This document shows positions 25,054 through 33,457 of a DNA stretch of 64,000 nt, piece by piece. The DNA lies in contig NZ_MECJ01000027.1 of the NCBI RefSeq assembly GCF_014596475.1, positions 88,038 to 152,037 on the forward strand, written 5' to 3'. The DNA is from Streptomyces sp. CBMA152 (GTDB taxonomy: Bacteria; Actinomycetota; Actinomycetes; Streptomycetales; Streptomycetaceae). Position 1 is the stretch's first letter, and the number at the start of each line of letters is the position of its first letter. The notes under the pieces are model-generated. The model had not been told where the DNA came from. It worked only from the letters and a program-made list of their open reading frames with translations, and searched no databases. The translations under genes were made by a program, and so were the position numbers.

Positions 25054-26304
25054 TCAGCTCACCGCCTCGGGGAAAACGACCTCCCCAATCCCCCGAGACG
25101 CCAAGTACGACTCGTCCTCCACGCGACCAGCGAGAACAACAGCAGGCCGCACCCCATCGGCCACAAGCCGAGCGAACGCCTCAAAAACGGACCCCCCGGG
25201 CGCACACACAGACCGCCGAGGCGCACCAACCTCGTCCCCCACGTCAACAACAAGCGCGGTCGTACGGGGCGCGGGCGCATGCACCCGCCCCCGCCACTCC
25301 CCAGCGAGCCGCGCCACCACCGACCCCGCCGGTTTGACCGCCCCGCCACTGGTCAACAGCCCCAGGCTGTACTCCAGTTCAGGAAAATCCGCGAGCGACC
25401 GGTCCACGTCATGGGAGCACCACCATGTGACGCCCCACAGATCCGCGCAGTCCAGCGCGTTCACCACGGTCGCCTCGGTGAACGCGGCCGCGTGCTCGGC
25501 CGGGATCAGCGGCGCGGGCGCGCCTACCTCCTGGAGCCACACCGGCCGACGCGGGTCGTCGGCCCACGCCTTCGACAGCTCGACGAGATACGCGGCGTGG
25601 TGCTCGGTCGCGACACCCGTACGGCCGTGCGCCTGGGCGGTGCCGTTGAACACCCACGAGTGCACGGCGGTCATCGCACCGAGCCGTGCCGCGTGCGCGG
25701 GGGTGAACGGCTGGTCGTCCTGGTACCAGGACGCGTCGTACTCGGCGTGCACATGGGGCCGACCGGGCGCGCCCTCCTCGCACGCCCCGAGCAGCCGCCG
25801 CAGCCACGCCTCGGCCTGGCCGGAGGTGATGCGGTCGGGGTCGGGGTGCGGCCCGGCAGCGAACTGGTTGACCTCGTTCCCCAGCGTCATCCCGATGAAG
25901 TTGGGCCGGTCGGCGAGCGCGGCGGCGAGCGTACGCAGATACGCGGCCTGCCCCTCGATCACCTCGGGGTCGGTGAAGAGGTTGCGCCGGTGCCAGGTCT
26001 GCGTCCACGCGGGCAGGAAGTCGAAGCTCGACAGATGGCCCTGGATCCCGTCGACGTTGACGTCGAGGCCGCGCTCGGCCGCCGCGTCCGCGAGCGCGAC
26101 CAGCTGCTCGACCGCGCGCGGCCGGATCAGCGTGCGGTTGGGCTGGAAGTAGGGCCACACCGGGAAGACCCGGATGTGGTCGAGGCCGAGCGCCGCGATC
26201 GCGTCGAGGTCGGCGCGGACCGCGTCGAGGTCGAAGTCGAGCCAGTGGTGGAACCACCCCTGGCCGGGCGTGTAGTTGGCGCCGAAGCGCACGGCAGAAG
26301 GCAT
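25054..26304 (-). CDS. Clan GH-A glycoside hydrolase, probably GH5 (GH5_18-like beta-mannosidase)
   Basis: A 416-residue TIM-barrel glycosidase without signal peptide. The two catalytic glutamates are E144 in GMTLGNEVNQF (acid/base, preceded by the clan-A asparagine) and E259 in VWLQEVGAP (nucleophile). The layout FGANYTPGQGWFHHWLDFD, LDHIRVFPVWPYFQPN and WWCSHDVD resembles actinobacterial GH5 proteins annotated as mannanases or beta-mannosidases. GH5_18 members act on the Man-beta-1,4-GlcNAc unit left by GH85, which would fit the neighbours. The subfamily is an inference from memory and context. The start is taken at the ATG giving MPSAVRFGANYTPG. Confidence 0.8.
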   Translation of the reverse strand: MPSAVRFGANYTPGQGWFHHWLDFDLDAVRADLDAIAALGLDHIRVFPVWPYFQPNRTLIRPRAVEQLVALADAAAERGLDVNVDGIQGHLSSFDFLPAWTQTWHRRNLFTDPEVIEGQAAYLRTLAAALADRPNFIGMTLGNEVNQFAAGPHPDPDRITSGQAEAWLRRLLGACEEGAPGRPHVHAEYDASWYQDDQPFTPAHAARLGAMTAVHSWVFNGTAQAHGRTGVATEHHAAYLVELSKAWADDPRRPVWLQEVGAPAPLIPAEHAAAFTEATVVNALDCADLWGVTWWCSHDVDRSLADFPELEYSLGLLTSGGAVKPAGSVVARLAGEWRGRVHAPAPRTTALVVDVGDEVGAPRRSVCAPGGSVFEAFARLVADGVRPAVVLAGRVEDESYLASRGIGEVVFPEAVS

Positions 26305-26350
26305 GCGGTTCCGTTCTGTGGGCGTGCGGTGGGACGTGGCGCGGGGGTGC

Positions 26351-27247
26351 TCAGCCCTTGACGGCGCCCTCGCCGACACCGCGGAAGAAGTAACGCTGCA
26401 GGGCGGCGAAGAGCACGATGAGCGGGGCCACCGCGATGACGGTGCCCGCCGCGACGAGCCGTTCGTCGTTGGCGAAGGTGCCGTGCAGATAGTTCAGACC
26501 GATGGTCAGGGTGAAGCGGTCGGGGTCGCTGAGGACGATGAGCGGCCACAGGAAGTCGTCCCAGGCGCCCATGAAGGCGAAGATGGCGACCACGGCGAGG
26601 GTGCCCTTGACCGCGGGCAGCGCGATCAGCAGATACCGCTGCCAGGCGTTGGCGCCGTCGACGTACGCCGCCTCCTCCACCTCGTACGGCAGGTTGAGGA
26701 AGGCGTTGCGCATCAGCAGGACGTTCATGGCGCCGATGGAGCCCGGCAGCAGCACCGCGATCAGGGTGTTGTTGAGGCCGAGGTCCCGCATGGTGGTGAA
26801 CTGGGCGATGATGATGCCCTCCACGGGGACCAGCATCGCCAGGATGAAGGCGAGGGTGGCCGCGCGGCGGCCCCGGAAGCGCATCCTCGCCAGCGCGTAT
26901 CCGGCGAGCGAGGCGCCGACGCAGTTGGTGACCACGTTGGCCGAGGCGACCTTCAGCGAGTTCAGCGCATAGTCCCAGACGGGGATGGTGTCGGCCACGC
27001 GCGCGTAGTTGTGGAGAGTGGGCTGCTGGGGCAGGAACCTCGGCGGGGAGCTGAAGATGTCCTCGTGCGGACCCTTGAGCGAGGTGGACAGCTGCCACAG
27101 GAACGGGCCCACGGTGAGCGCGAGGACCGCGAGGAGCAGGACGTAACGCACTACGAGCTGCCAGACGGGGATCCGCCGTCCCTCGGCGTCGGTGACACCC
27201 CTGCGCGGCGCCCTGGTCCGGGTCCCGGTGTCGGTAGAAGTGCTCAC
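26351..27247 (-). CDS. Carbohydrate ABC transporter permease (MalG type)
   Basis: A 298-residue inner-membrane permease with six predicted membrane segments. The EAA loop that docks the ATPase is EVEEAAYVDGANAWQRYLLIALP. Its N-terminus and periplasmic PRFLPQQPTLHNYARV segment are typical of MalG-like sugar permeases. The GTG start at 27247 has AGGAGG upstream and overlaps the stop of the MalF-type gene (GTGA). No ATPase gene occurs in the locus; in Streptomyces a shared MsiK ATPase usually drives such importers. Confidence 0.93.
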   Translation of the reverse strand: MSTSTDTGTRTRAPRRGVTDAEGRRIPVWQLVVRYVLLLAVLALTVGPFLWQLSTSLKGPHEDIFSSPPRFLPQQPTLHNYARVADTIPVWDYALNSLKVASANVVTNCVGASLAGYALARMRFRGRRAATLAFILAMLVPVEGIIIAQFTTMRDLGLNNTLIAVLLPGSIGAMNVLLMRNAFLNLPYEVEEAAYVDGANAWQRYLLIALPAVKGTLAVVAIFAFMGAWDDFLWPLIVLSDPDRFTLTIGLNYLHGTFANDERLVAAGTVIAVAPLIVLFAALQRYFFRGVGEGAVKG

Positions 27248-28215
27248 GCCCCCTCCTTCCGGTCCGCGCGCAGCACGAGCAGCATCAGGACGACGGTGAC
27301 GACGAAGACGACGACGGAGATGGCCGAGGCGTAGCCGACCCGGCCGGTGAGGCCGGTGCCGACGCGCTGGACCAGCATCACCAGGGTGGTGTCCTCGCCC
27401 GCCGGTCCGCCGGGGGGACCGGCGATCAGATAGACCTCGGAGAACACCTTGAAGGCGGAGACCGAGGAGAGCGCGGCGACCAGGACCATGGTCGAGCGGA
27501 CGGCCGGCACGGTGACGGTGAAGAACCGGCGTACGGCCCCGGCCCCGTCGACGGCGGCGGCCTCGTGCAGCTCGCGCGGCACATTGGCCAGCGCGGCCAA
27601 GTAAATGATCATGTAGTAGCCGAGGCCCTTCCAGACCGTGACGGCCATCGCGCTGCACAGCAGCAGCCACTGGTCGCTGAGGAAGCCGACCTTGCCGACG
27701 CCCACCGCCTCCAGGACCGAGTTGATCAGCCCCCGGTCGTCCAGCATCCACACCCAGATCAGGCCGACCACCACGATGGACGCCACGACCGGGGTGAAGA
27801 ACGCCGCCCGGAAGAAGGTGATCCCGGGGATGTGCCGCTGGACGAGCAGCGCCAGGAGCAGCGGCAGCACGACGAGGGCCGGGACGACACCGAGGACGTA
27901 CAGCGTGCTGTTGCGCAGCCCGGTCCAGAACATGTCGTCGTGCCACAGCTCGCGGAAGTTGGCGAGGCCGACGTAGTGGCCGGGCACCAGGGTGCGGCGG
28001 TCGGTGAAGGCGTTGGCCACGGTGCTGACGAACGGGTACAGGCTGAACACGCCGACGATCACGAGGCCGGGCGCCGCGAACAGCCAGGGGCTGGACGGGA
28101 GATGGCGCCGGATGGAGCGGCCGGGCCGACGGGCGCCGGAGCGGGGCGCGAGGGCCGCCGGGCCCGCCACGAGCGGGCCGGACGGGTTCGCCTCGGAGGC
28201 GGTGGGACTCTTCAT
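27244..28215 (-). CDS. Carbohydrate ABC transporter permease (MalF type)
   Basis: A 323-residue permease. After a basic, Pro-rich cytoplasmic leader (about 40 residues) come six membrane helices starting PWLFAAPGLVIVGVFSLYPF. The EAA motif is ELHEAAAVDGAGAVRRFFTVTVP. It pairs with the MalG-type permease, with which it overlaps by 4 nt, and with the lipoprotein encoded 7 nt upstream. The operon context predicts import of a mannose/GlcNAc-containing oligosaccharide. Confidence 0.93.
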   Translation of the reverse strand: MKSPTASEANPSGPLVAGPAALAPRSGARRPGRSIRRHLPSSPWLFAAPGLVIVGVFSLYPFVSTVANAFTDRRTLVPGHYVGLANFRELWHDDMFWTGLRNSTLYVLGVVPALVVLPLLLALLVQRHIPGITFFRAAFFTPVVASIVVVGLIWVWMLDDRGLINSVLEAVGVGKVGFLSDQWLLLCSAMAVTVWKGLGYYMIIYLAALANVPRELHEAAAVDGAGAVRRFFTVTVPAVRSTMVLVAALSSVSAFKVFSEVYLIAGPPGGPAGEDTTLVMLVQRVGTGLTGRVGYASAISVVVFVVTVVLMLLVLRADRKEGA

Positions 28216-28222
28216 GGACGGC

Positions 28223-29509
28223 TCAGCTCTGCTTCAGCAGCCGGTCGCAGGCCTTGACAGCGTTGTCAAGCGCTTCTTTGGGGCTCTCCTTGCCCTGGAG
28301 CGCCTTGGCCACCTCGTTGCGCAGCGCGGTTTTCATCTGGTCGCTGAACAGCACCGGCGTGTAATTGACCGCCGTCTTCAGGGACTTGGCTGCGGCGATC
28401 CGCACCCGCGTCTCGTCGGTGCCGTCCTCCTTGGTGAAGTACGGGTCGTCGAGCGAGCCCGCGGTGCTGGGGAAGATGGCGACCTTCTTGGCGAACTCCA
28501 TCTGACGGGTCGCGTCGGTGACGAAGTGGGCGAAGGCGACGGCGGCGGGCTTCTGCTTGCTCTTGGCGTTGACCATGACGCCCATGACATACATGTTGGC
28601 CTTGCCGGTGCTGCTGATCTGGTCGGTGATCCCGATGTTCTTGTAGAGCGTCGGGGCCTGCTTCTTGAAGTTGGCGAGGTCGAGCGCGCTGCCCGGGTTC
28701 AGGGCGACCGACTCGGTGAGGAACTTGTGCCCGGCCGACTCGGGAGTCGCGGTCAGCGCCTGCGAATCGAGCGCCTTGGCGTCGTACAACTCCTTGTAGT
28801 GCGCGAGGAGTTCGACTCCCTTGGCGTCGTTGAACGCGAAGCCGTCGCCCGTCTTGTTCATCAGCTCGACGCCGTAGCGGCCGAAGTCCTCGATGGTCGG
28901 GACATTGGCGAAGGTGGCGATCTTGCCGTTGCTCTGCTGCGCCATCCTCATCCCCGCCGCGAAGACCTCGTCGTACGTCTTCGGCGGCTTGTCGGCGTCC
29001 AGACCGGCGTCCTTGAAGAGCCGCTTGTTGTAGAAGAGCGGGCCGGTGTTCAGATACCAGGGGAAGGCGTACGTGCCCTGCAGACCGGGCACCTGGTGGC
29101 TCTGCCAGGCGCCGGGCAGATACTCCTTGCGGTAGTCGGCGGCGGCCTTGTCGAGGTCGAGCGCGAGCCCTGCCTTGGCCAGCGGGGCGACCAGGTCCGG
29201 CGAGACGTTGACGACATCGGGCAGCGTGCCGCCGGCCGCGTCGGCGCTGATCTTGTCGGGGTAGCCCTCCGCGGGCCGGTCGACCCACTTGACCTCGGTG
29301 CCGGGGTACTTCTTCTCGAAGTCCGCGATCACGCCGTTGAAGTAGTCCTTGAAGTTGGCCTGGAGGTTCCAGGTCTGGAAGGTGATCTTCCCTTCGACCT
29401 TGCCGGACGCGTCGGACGAACCGGAGTCGGAGTCGCTGGAGCAGGCGCTCAGCGGCAGGACGGTGGCGAGGACGGCGGCAGCGGCGAGTGCCCTGCGGGA
29501 GATGCGCAC
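28223..29509 (-). CDS. Sugar ABC transporter substrate-binding lipoprotein
   Basis: A 428-residue extracellular solute-binding protein (family 1). The signal peptide ends in the lipobox LSAC, followed by a Ser/Asp-rich linker. The mature protein has the typical start GKITFQTWNLQANFKDYF and LPDVVNVSPDLVAPLAKAGLALDL. It should capture the oligosaccharide released by the GH85 enzyme and hand it to the two permeases. AGGAG lies 9 nt before the GTG at 29509. It is the first gene of the operon, transcribed from the region shared with the divergent lacI-type gene. Confidence 0.93.
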   Translation of the reverse strand: MRISRRALAAAAVLATVLPLSACSSDSDSGSSDASGKVEGKITFQTWNLQANFKDYFNGVIADFEKKYPGTEVKWVDRPAEGYPDKISADAAGGTLPDVVNVSPDLVAPLAKAGLALDLDKAAADYRKEYLPGAWQSHQVPGLQGTYAFPWYLNTGPLFYNKRLFKDAGLDADKPPKTYDEVFAAGMRMAQQSNGKIATFANVPTIEDFGRYGVELMNKTGDGFAFNDAKGVELLAHYKELYDAKALDSQALTATPESAGHKFLTESVALNPGSALDLANFKKQAPTLYKNIGITDQISSTGKANMYVMGVMVNAKSKQKPAAVAFAHFVTDATRQMEFAKKVAIFPSTAGSLDDPYFTKEDGTDETRVRIAAAKSLKTAVNYTPVLFSDQMKTALRNEVAKALQGKESPKEALDNAVKACDRLLKQS

Positions 29510-29525
29510 GGTGTACGGCTCCTTT

Positions 29526-29558
29526 GCTCGGACCAGACGTGCGAGTGCTCGGACCAGC
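29526..29558 (-). repeat. Direct repeat in the leader of the binding-protein operon
   Basis: TGCTCGGACCAG occurs at 29526-29537 and 29547-29558, a 21-bp period equal to two helical turns. It could be a second regulator's site; its GGACCAG part recalls half of a DasR-type box, but the match is weak. Confidence 0.45.
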
Positions 29559-29741
29559 GGTGCGGGCATGAGCGACCGGGCCGGCACCGGGGGTCGGGGG
29601 GCGCCCCCCAGAAAGGCACGGCACCGGCCGCTCACATCGGCAGACTTTGCGGTGCGAATCTTCAAAAAGTCAATAGGCAGCCCCAGTTGGATGCCGTATG
29701 TGCAGGTCAGCGTTGTGGACAAAGGAAGTTGCGGCGATCTA

Positions 29742-29755
29742 CTAATGCGCTTTAG
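29742..29755. promoter_or_regulatory. LacI-type operator 1
   Basis: CTAATGCGCTTTAG is palindromic except for one base pair, with the central GCGC usual for LacI-family sites. Its centre is 24 bp from that of operator 2. The divergent LacI-type regulator at 29836-30918 is the likely ligand. Confidence 0.75.
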
Positions 29756-29765
29756 AGTCATGGAG

Positions 29766-29779
29766 CTCAAGCGCTTTAG
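29766..29779. promoter_or_regulatory. LacI-type operator 2
   Basis: CTCAAGCGCTTTAG carries the perfect core AAGCGCTT and matches operator 1 at most positions. It lies 57 nt before the regulator's start, so binding would also control the regulator itself. Confidence 0.75.
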
Positions 29780-29835
29780 TACGCCGGGGCATTCATCGGT
29801 CGCAGACGGCCGGATCCACCGGGAAAGGGGCACGG

Positions 29836-30918
29836 GTGACACAGGGCCCGCCGTCCGGCAAGGACACGTCGGCGGGGCGGCGCACTCCCGCGCGCCGCCC
29901 GACCATGAAGGACATCGCCCAGCGGGCCGGGGTGTCGGAGAGCGCGGTGTCGTTCGCGCTCAACGACCGGCCGGGCGTCTCGGAGGTCACCCGCGACCGG
30001 GTCCGCCGGGTCGCCGAGCAGCTGGGCTGGCGGCCGAGCACGGCGGCCCGCGCGCTGTCCGGCGAGGGCTCGGCGACGGTCGGCCTGGTGGTGGCGCGCC
30101 CGGCCGCGACGCTCGGCGTGGACTCGTTCTTCCTCCAGCTGATCTCCGGCATCCAGGAAGTCCTGGCGGAGCGTCAACTCGGCCTGCTCTTCCAGGTGGT
30201 GGAGGACGTCCGGGCCGAGTGCGCGGTGTACCGGCGGTGGTGGGCCGAGCACCGGGTGGACGGGGTGCTGGTGGTGGACCCGCGCACCGATGACCCGCGC
30301 CCGGAGCTCCTGGACGAGCTCGGGCTGCCGGGCGTCGTCATCGGCGGACTGCCCGACACCCACCCGAATCTGTCCCAGGTGCGCGCGGACGACACCGGGG
30401 CGATGGCCGCGGTCGTCGGACGGCTGTACGCCCTTGGGCACCGGCGGATCGTGCACATCGCCGGTCTGGAGTCGCTGGCCCACACCGACCGCCGTATCCG
30501 CTCGCTGCGCGCCGAGGCCGATCGGCGCGGCCTGACCGGGGTGCGCTCGGTGACCACGGACTACTCGGACACGGAAGGCGCCGCCGTCACCCGCCGGATG
30601 CTCACCGGGGACACGCCGCCGACCGCGCTCGTCTACGACAACGACGTGATGGCGGCGGCGGGAGCGGCCGTGGCCACCGGACTCGGCTTCTCGGTGCCGC
30701 ACGATGTGTCGATCGTGTCCTGGGAGGACTCGGTGCTGTGCCGGATGGTCCACCCGTGGCTGACCGCGCTCTCCCGGGACACCGTCGCGTTCGGACGGCT
30801 GGCCGCACGGGAATTGACCGCGCTGCTCGACGGCGGCGCGGCCCGGTCGGTGCCCATGCCGCTGCCCCGTCTGATCGAGCGCGAGAGCACCGCTCCCCCG
30901 CCGCTCAGCGGGGCCTGA
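29836..30918 (+). CDS. LacI family transcriptional regulator of the mannoside locus
   Basis: A 360-residue repressor. The N-terminal HTH is TMKDIAQRAGVSESAVSFALNDRPGVSEVTRDRVRRVAEQLGWRPS, with the hinge helix AARALSGEG. The sugar-binding domain follows (VGLVVARPAATLGVDSFFLQLISGIQEVL; YDNDVMAAAGAAVATGLGFSVPHDVSIVSWEDS). It is divergent from the binding-protein operon and two matching operators lie between. It probably releases DNA on binding a mannose- or GlcNAc-containing sugar. The GTG start has AAAGGGG upstream. The 3' end overlaps the convergent phosphatase gene by 14 nt. Confidence 0.94.
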   Translation: MTQGPPSGKDTSAGRRTPARRPTMKDIAQRAGVSESAVSFALNDRPGVSEVTRDRVRRVAEQLGWRPSTAARALSGEGSATVGLVVARPAATLGVDSFFLQLISGIQEVLAERQLGLLFQVVEDVRAECAVYRRWWAEHRVDGVLVVDPRTDDPRPELLDELGLPGVVIGGLPDTHPNLSQVRADDTGAMAAVVGRLYALGHRRIVHIAGLESLAHTDRRIRSLRAEADRRGLTGVRSVTTDYSDTEGAAVTRRMLTGDTPPTALVYDNDVMAAAGAAVATGLGFSVPHDVSIVSWEDSVLCRMVHPWLTALSRDTVAFGRLAARELTALLDGGAARSVPMPLPRLIERESTAPPPLSGA

Positions 30919-33025
30919 GCAGCAGCAGCGCCACGTCGTCGCCGCGCTCGCGGGCCTCGGCCACATGCCGTACGAGCGCGTCGGCCACCTCCTCCAGGGG
31001 GCGGCTTCCGGCGGCGGCCAGCCGGTCGGCGACGGCGGCCAGCGACTCGTCGAGGTCGACGCCCGGGATCTCGATCAGACCGTCGGTGTACAGCGCGAGC
31101 ACGGATCCGGGCGCCAGCGGCACCTCCGTGGTCGGGTAGACCGCGCCCGCCTCGATGCCGAGCAGCGGCCCGCCCGCGAGGTCGAGCACCCGCACCCGGC
31201 CGTCCGGGGTCCGCAGCAGCGGCTGCGGATGTCCGGCCCGGGCCAGCAGGGCGCGCCCGCGCGCGGCGTCCAGGTGCAGGTAGATGCAGCTGGCGAAGCG
31301 TTCGGTGGCGAGGTCGACCAGGAGCCGGTTGGTGGACTCCATGACCCGGCCGGGACTCTGTCCGACGGCCGTGTAGGCCCGTACGGCGGTACGCACCTGT
31401 CCCATCAGGCCCGCCGCGGTGACGTTGTGGCCCTGGACGTCCCCGATGACGGCGGCGGCCGCGGTGCCGACGGGCAGCAGGTCGTAGAAGTCGCCGCCGA
31501 TGTCCATGCCCTGGGTGCCGGGCAGATAGCGGGCCGCGACCTCCAGGCCGGGCAGCTCGGGCAGGGTGTGCGGCAGCAGGGCTTCCTGGAGGCCGTGGGC
31601 GAGCCGGTGCTTGGCGTCGTACAGCAGGGCCCGCTCCAGGGCCTGGGCGATGAGGCCGCCCACACTGGTCAGCACCGCGCGCTCCTCGGCGGAGAAGGTG
31701 CGCTGCTCGGCGAAGCCAAGCACGCAGGTGCCCACGGGGCGGCCGGAGGCGATCAGCGGCAGATAGGCCCAGGCGGCCATGCCATCGGGCGTGGCGTACC
31801 GGCTGGGGTAGAGGCGCTCCAGCTGGCGCTGCGACTCGAAGAAGGCGGGCACCCCGGTGAGCAGGGCGCGGGTGCCCGGGGTGCGGGCGCTCAGCGGCAT
31901 CCCGTCGAACCGCTCGACGACCGAGGCGTCCTCGTATCCGCGCTGGCCCAGAACGTGCAGGCGCCCGCCGGAGGAGCCGAGCATCACCAGGGTCCGGCTG
32001 CCGACGGCCGGCATGATCTCGACGGCCACCAGGTCGATCACGTCCTGGACGCCGACGGCCTCGGTCAGGGCGCTGGCCAGGCTGAGGATGTGCGAGATGG
32101 TCACGAGCCGCCCCGGGCCCTCGCCGGAGTCGCGGGGCGGGCGGCCCGGGCGGGGCGCGGCGCGGGCCCGGGTGATGCGCACGCTCAGGCCTGTGGTGCT
32201 GGGGTAGAGCCGGAAGGAGAGCCAGTCGCCGGGCGGGCGCAGCGCCACGAACGAGGTGATCTGCTGGCTGAGCAGCGCCGCGCGATAGCTGTCCTCGTAC
32301 ATCGGGTCGTCGAGCCACGGCAGTGTGGTCCAGGGGGTCGCGCCGAGCAGCCGCTCGGCCGGGATGCCGAGCAGATCGCCCGCCGCCTGGTTGGCGTAGC
32401 CGATCCGCCCGTCGAGATCGAGCGCGCACAGCCCGTACGGGAGGCGCGCGGCCATCCGTACGGCCTCGGCGGCGACGTTCTCCCCCAGGTCGGTCTCCTG
32501 GAGGCGGACGCCGGAATCGGGCAGCACCGGGCGGCCCTGCGCCGCCGCCCACTCCATGTACTCGGCCAGCCGGTCGCAGGCCGCAGCCAGGCGTTCGCGC
32601 TCGCGGCTGGAGAGGTCGGGCGGGTGCGAGCCGGGCCAGGTCACGTAGACCGCCCCGTACACGGTCTCCGCGCTCGCCACGGGCAGGGCGGCCAGGGCGA
32701 ACGGATAGGGCAGCACCACGGCGATCCGGGGGTAGCGCCCGGCCATCTCCTCCTCGCCGCCCACCCAGACGAGCCGCCGCTCGCGGGCCGCGTCGGCGAC
32801 CGGGATGGGGGCGCCGAGCCCTACCCGCTCCCAGGGCGCGGCGAACACCCGGGGCAGCCCGGCCATCGCATTCATGACCAGCACGTTCTCGCCCGGATCG
32901 AGCACATAGACGGCGCCGGAGTGGGCCTGGACGTCGTCGAGCATCCCGGTGAGCACCCGGGAGAGCACCGCCTCGTGCGGGGGCGCGCGATCGGCCGGGG
33001 AGCCGGGCGCATCCCGGTCGGGCAT
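30905..33025 (-). CDS. SpoIIE-type PP2C phosphatase with GAF and PAS sensors
   Basis: A 706-residue serine phosphatase. An N-terminal GAF-like domain (about 20-180) and a PAS-like domain with AARLPYGLCALDLDGRIGYANQAAGDLLGIPAERLLG (about 210-300) precede a second GAF domain (about 320-480). The PP2C domain (about 490-700) has GMDIGGDFYDLLP and VIGDVQGHNVTAAGLMGQVR, the metal-binding aspartates. Such proteins dephosphorylate anti-anti-sigma factors. The start ATG at 33025 has GGAGGAGG upstream. No STAS or kinase partner gene is adjacent. Confidence 0.92.
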   Translation of the reverse strand: MPDRDAPGSPADRAPPHEAVLSRVLTGMLDDVQAHSGAVYVLDPGENVLVMNAMAGLPRVFAAPWERVGLGAPIPVADAARERRLVWVGGEEEMAGRYPRIAVVLPYPFALAALPVASAETVYGAVYVTWPGSHPPDLSSRERERLAAACDRLAEYMEWAAAQGRPVLPDSGVRLQETDLGENVAAEAVRMAARLPYGLCALDLDGRIGYANQAAGDLLGIPAERLLGATPWTTLPWLDDPMYEDSYRAALLSQQITSFVALRPPGDWLSFRLYPSTTGLSVRITRARAAPRPGRPPRDSGEGPGRLVTISHILSLASALTEAVGVQDVIDLVAVEIMPAVGSRTLVMLGSSGGRLHVLGQRGYEDASVVERFDGMPLSARTPGTRALLTGVPAFFESQRQLERLYPSRYATPDGMAAWAYLPLIASGRPVGTCVLGFAEQRTFSAEERAVLTSVGGLIAQALERALLYDAKHRLAHGLQEALLPHTLPELPGLEVAARYLPGTQGMDIGGDFYDLLPVGTAAAAVIGDVQGHNVTAAGLMGQVRTAVRAYTAVGQSPGRVMESTNRLLVDLATERFASCIYLHLDAARGRALLARAGHPQPLLRTPDGRVRVLDLAGGPLLGIEAGAVYPTTEVPLAPGSVLALYTDGLIEIPGVDLDESLAAVADRLAAAGSRPLEEVADALVRHVAEARERGDDVALLLLRPR

Positions 33026-33457
33026 GGCCGACCACCTCCTCCACGGCCCCGCGACACCTCTGATCCAGGCTCCCCCTCGCGGGGCCCGCGCGCACGGCGA
33101 GAGCGCCCGCCGGCCGCACGCGGCACGGCGGACGGCAGCCGACCGGGGGACAGCGCGACGGCGCGGACGGCGTTTCGCGTGGAAGATCCGCCCGACTCCG
33201 TTATGAATCGGACGAAATATCTGACAGATCATCCGATCACCGGGATGGGGCCGATGAGACGAATGCCCCGGCGAGGGGCACAGCAGCCCTTCTCCGTACC
33301 GGAGTTGACTATCCGTCCACCCCACTACTTCTGGCCTCCCGGCTCGTTCACCCATCAGTGAGAGTCACTTCACGTGGGCAGCGTGTGACGTATCAGCACA
33401 AGTCATGTCCACACCATCTAATTTTCGACGCACCTTCCCACCCATGAAGGAAGCCTC
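33026..33457. promoter_or_regulatory. Intergenic region between SpoIIE phosphatase and phosphodiester glycosidase
   Basis: A 432-nt divergent region. It contains an AT-rich inverted repeat at 33207-33237, and AT-rich sequence near 33415-33430 that may hold the glycosidase promoter. The minus frame of the phosphatase is open upstream to 33355, but the good ribosome-binding site argues that translation starts at 33025. I see no other gene. Confidence 0.55.
33207..33237. promoter_or_regulatory. Nested AT-rich inverted repeat
   Basis: Arms ATCGGACGA (33207-33215) and TCATCCGAT (33229-33237) match with one mismatch and enclose ATCTGACAGAT, itself a perfect palindrome around a central A. It is 180 nt upstream of the phosphatase start and may be an operator. 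Confidence 0.4.

Larger units (their letters stand above)
29510..29835. promoter_or_regulatory. Divergent promoter region of the mannoside locus
   Basis: This 326-nt region lies between the binding-protein operon and the LacI-type regulator. It contains two LacI-type operators (29742-29755, 29766-29779), a minus-strand TTGACT -35 candidate near 29670, a 14-bp GC palindrome (29596-29609) in the operon leader, and a direct repeat (29526-29558). No gene was seen. Confidence 0.7.

Noticed and set aside
28266..28276. TCAAGCGCTTC inside the binding-protein gene as a third LacI operator
   Set aside because: It matches only the core AAGCGCTT, lies in coding sequence at the 3' end of the gene, and the flanks do not match.
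29596..29609. GGGGGGCGCCCCCC palindrome as an operator
   Set aside because: A homopolymer-like GC palindrome in GC-rich DNA is more likely a leader hairpin or chance; no second copy was seen.
30965..33361. Plus-strand open frame of 798 codons opposite the SpoIIE phosphatase
   Set aside because: The composition is that of a complementary-strand shadow (Gly/Gln/His/Ala-rich) and it lacks motifs.
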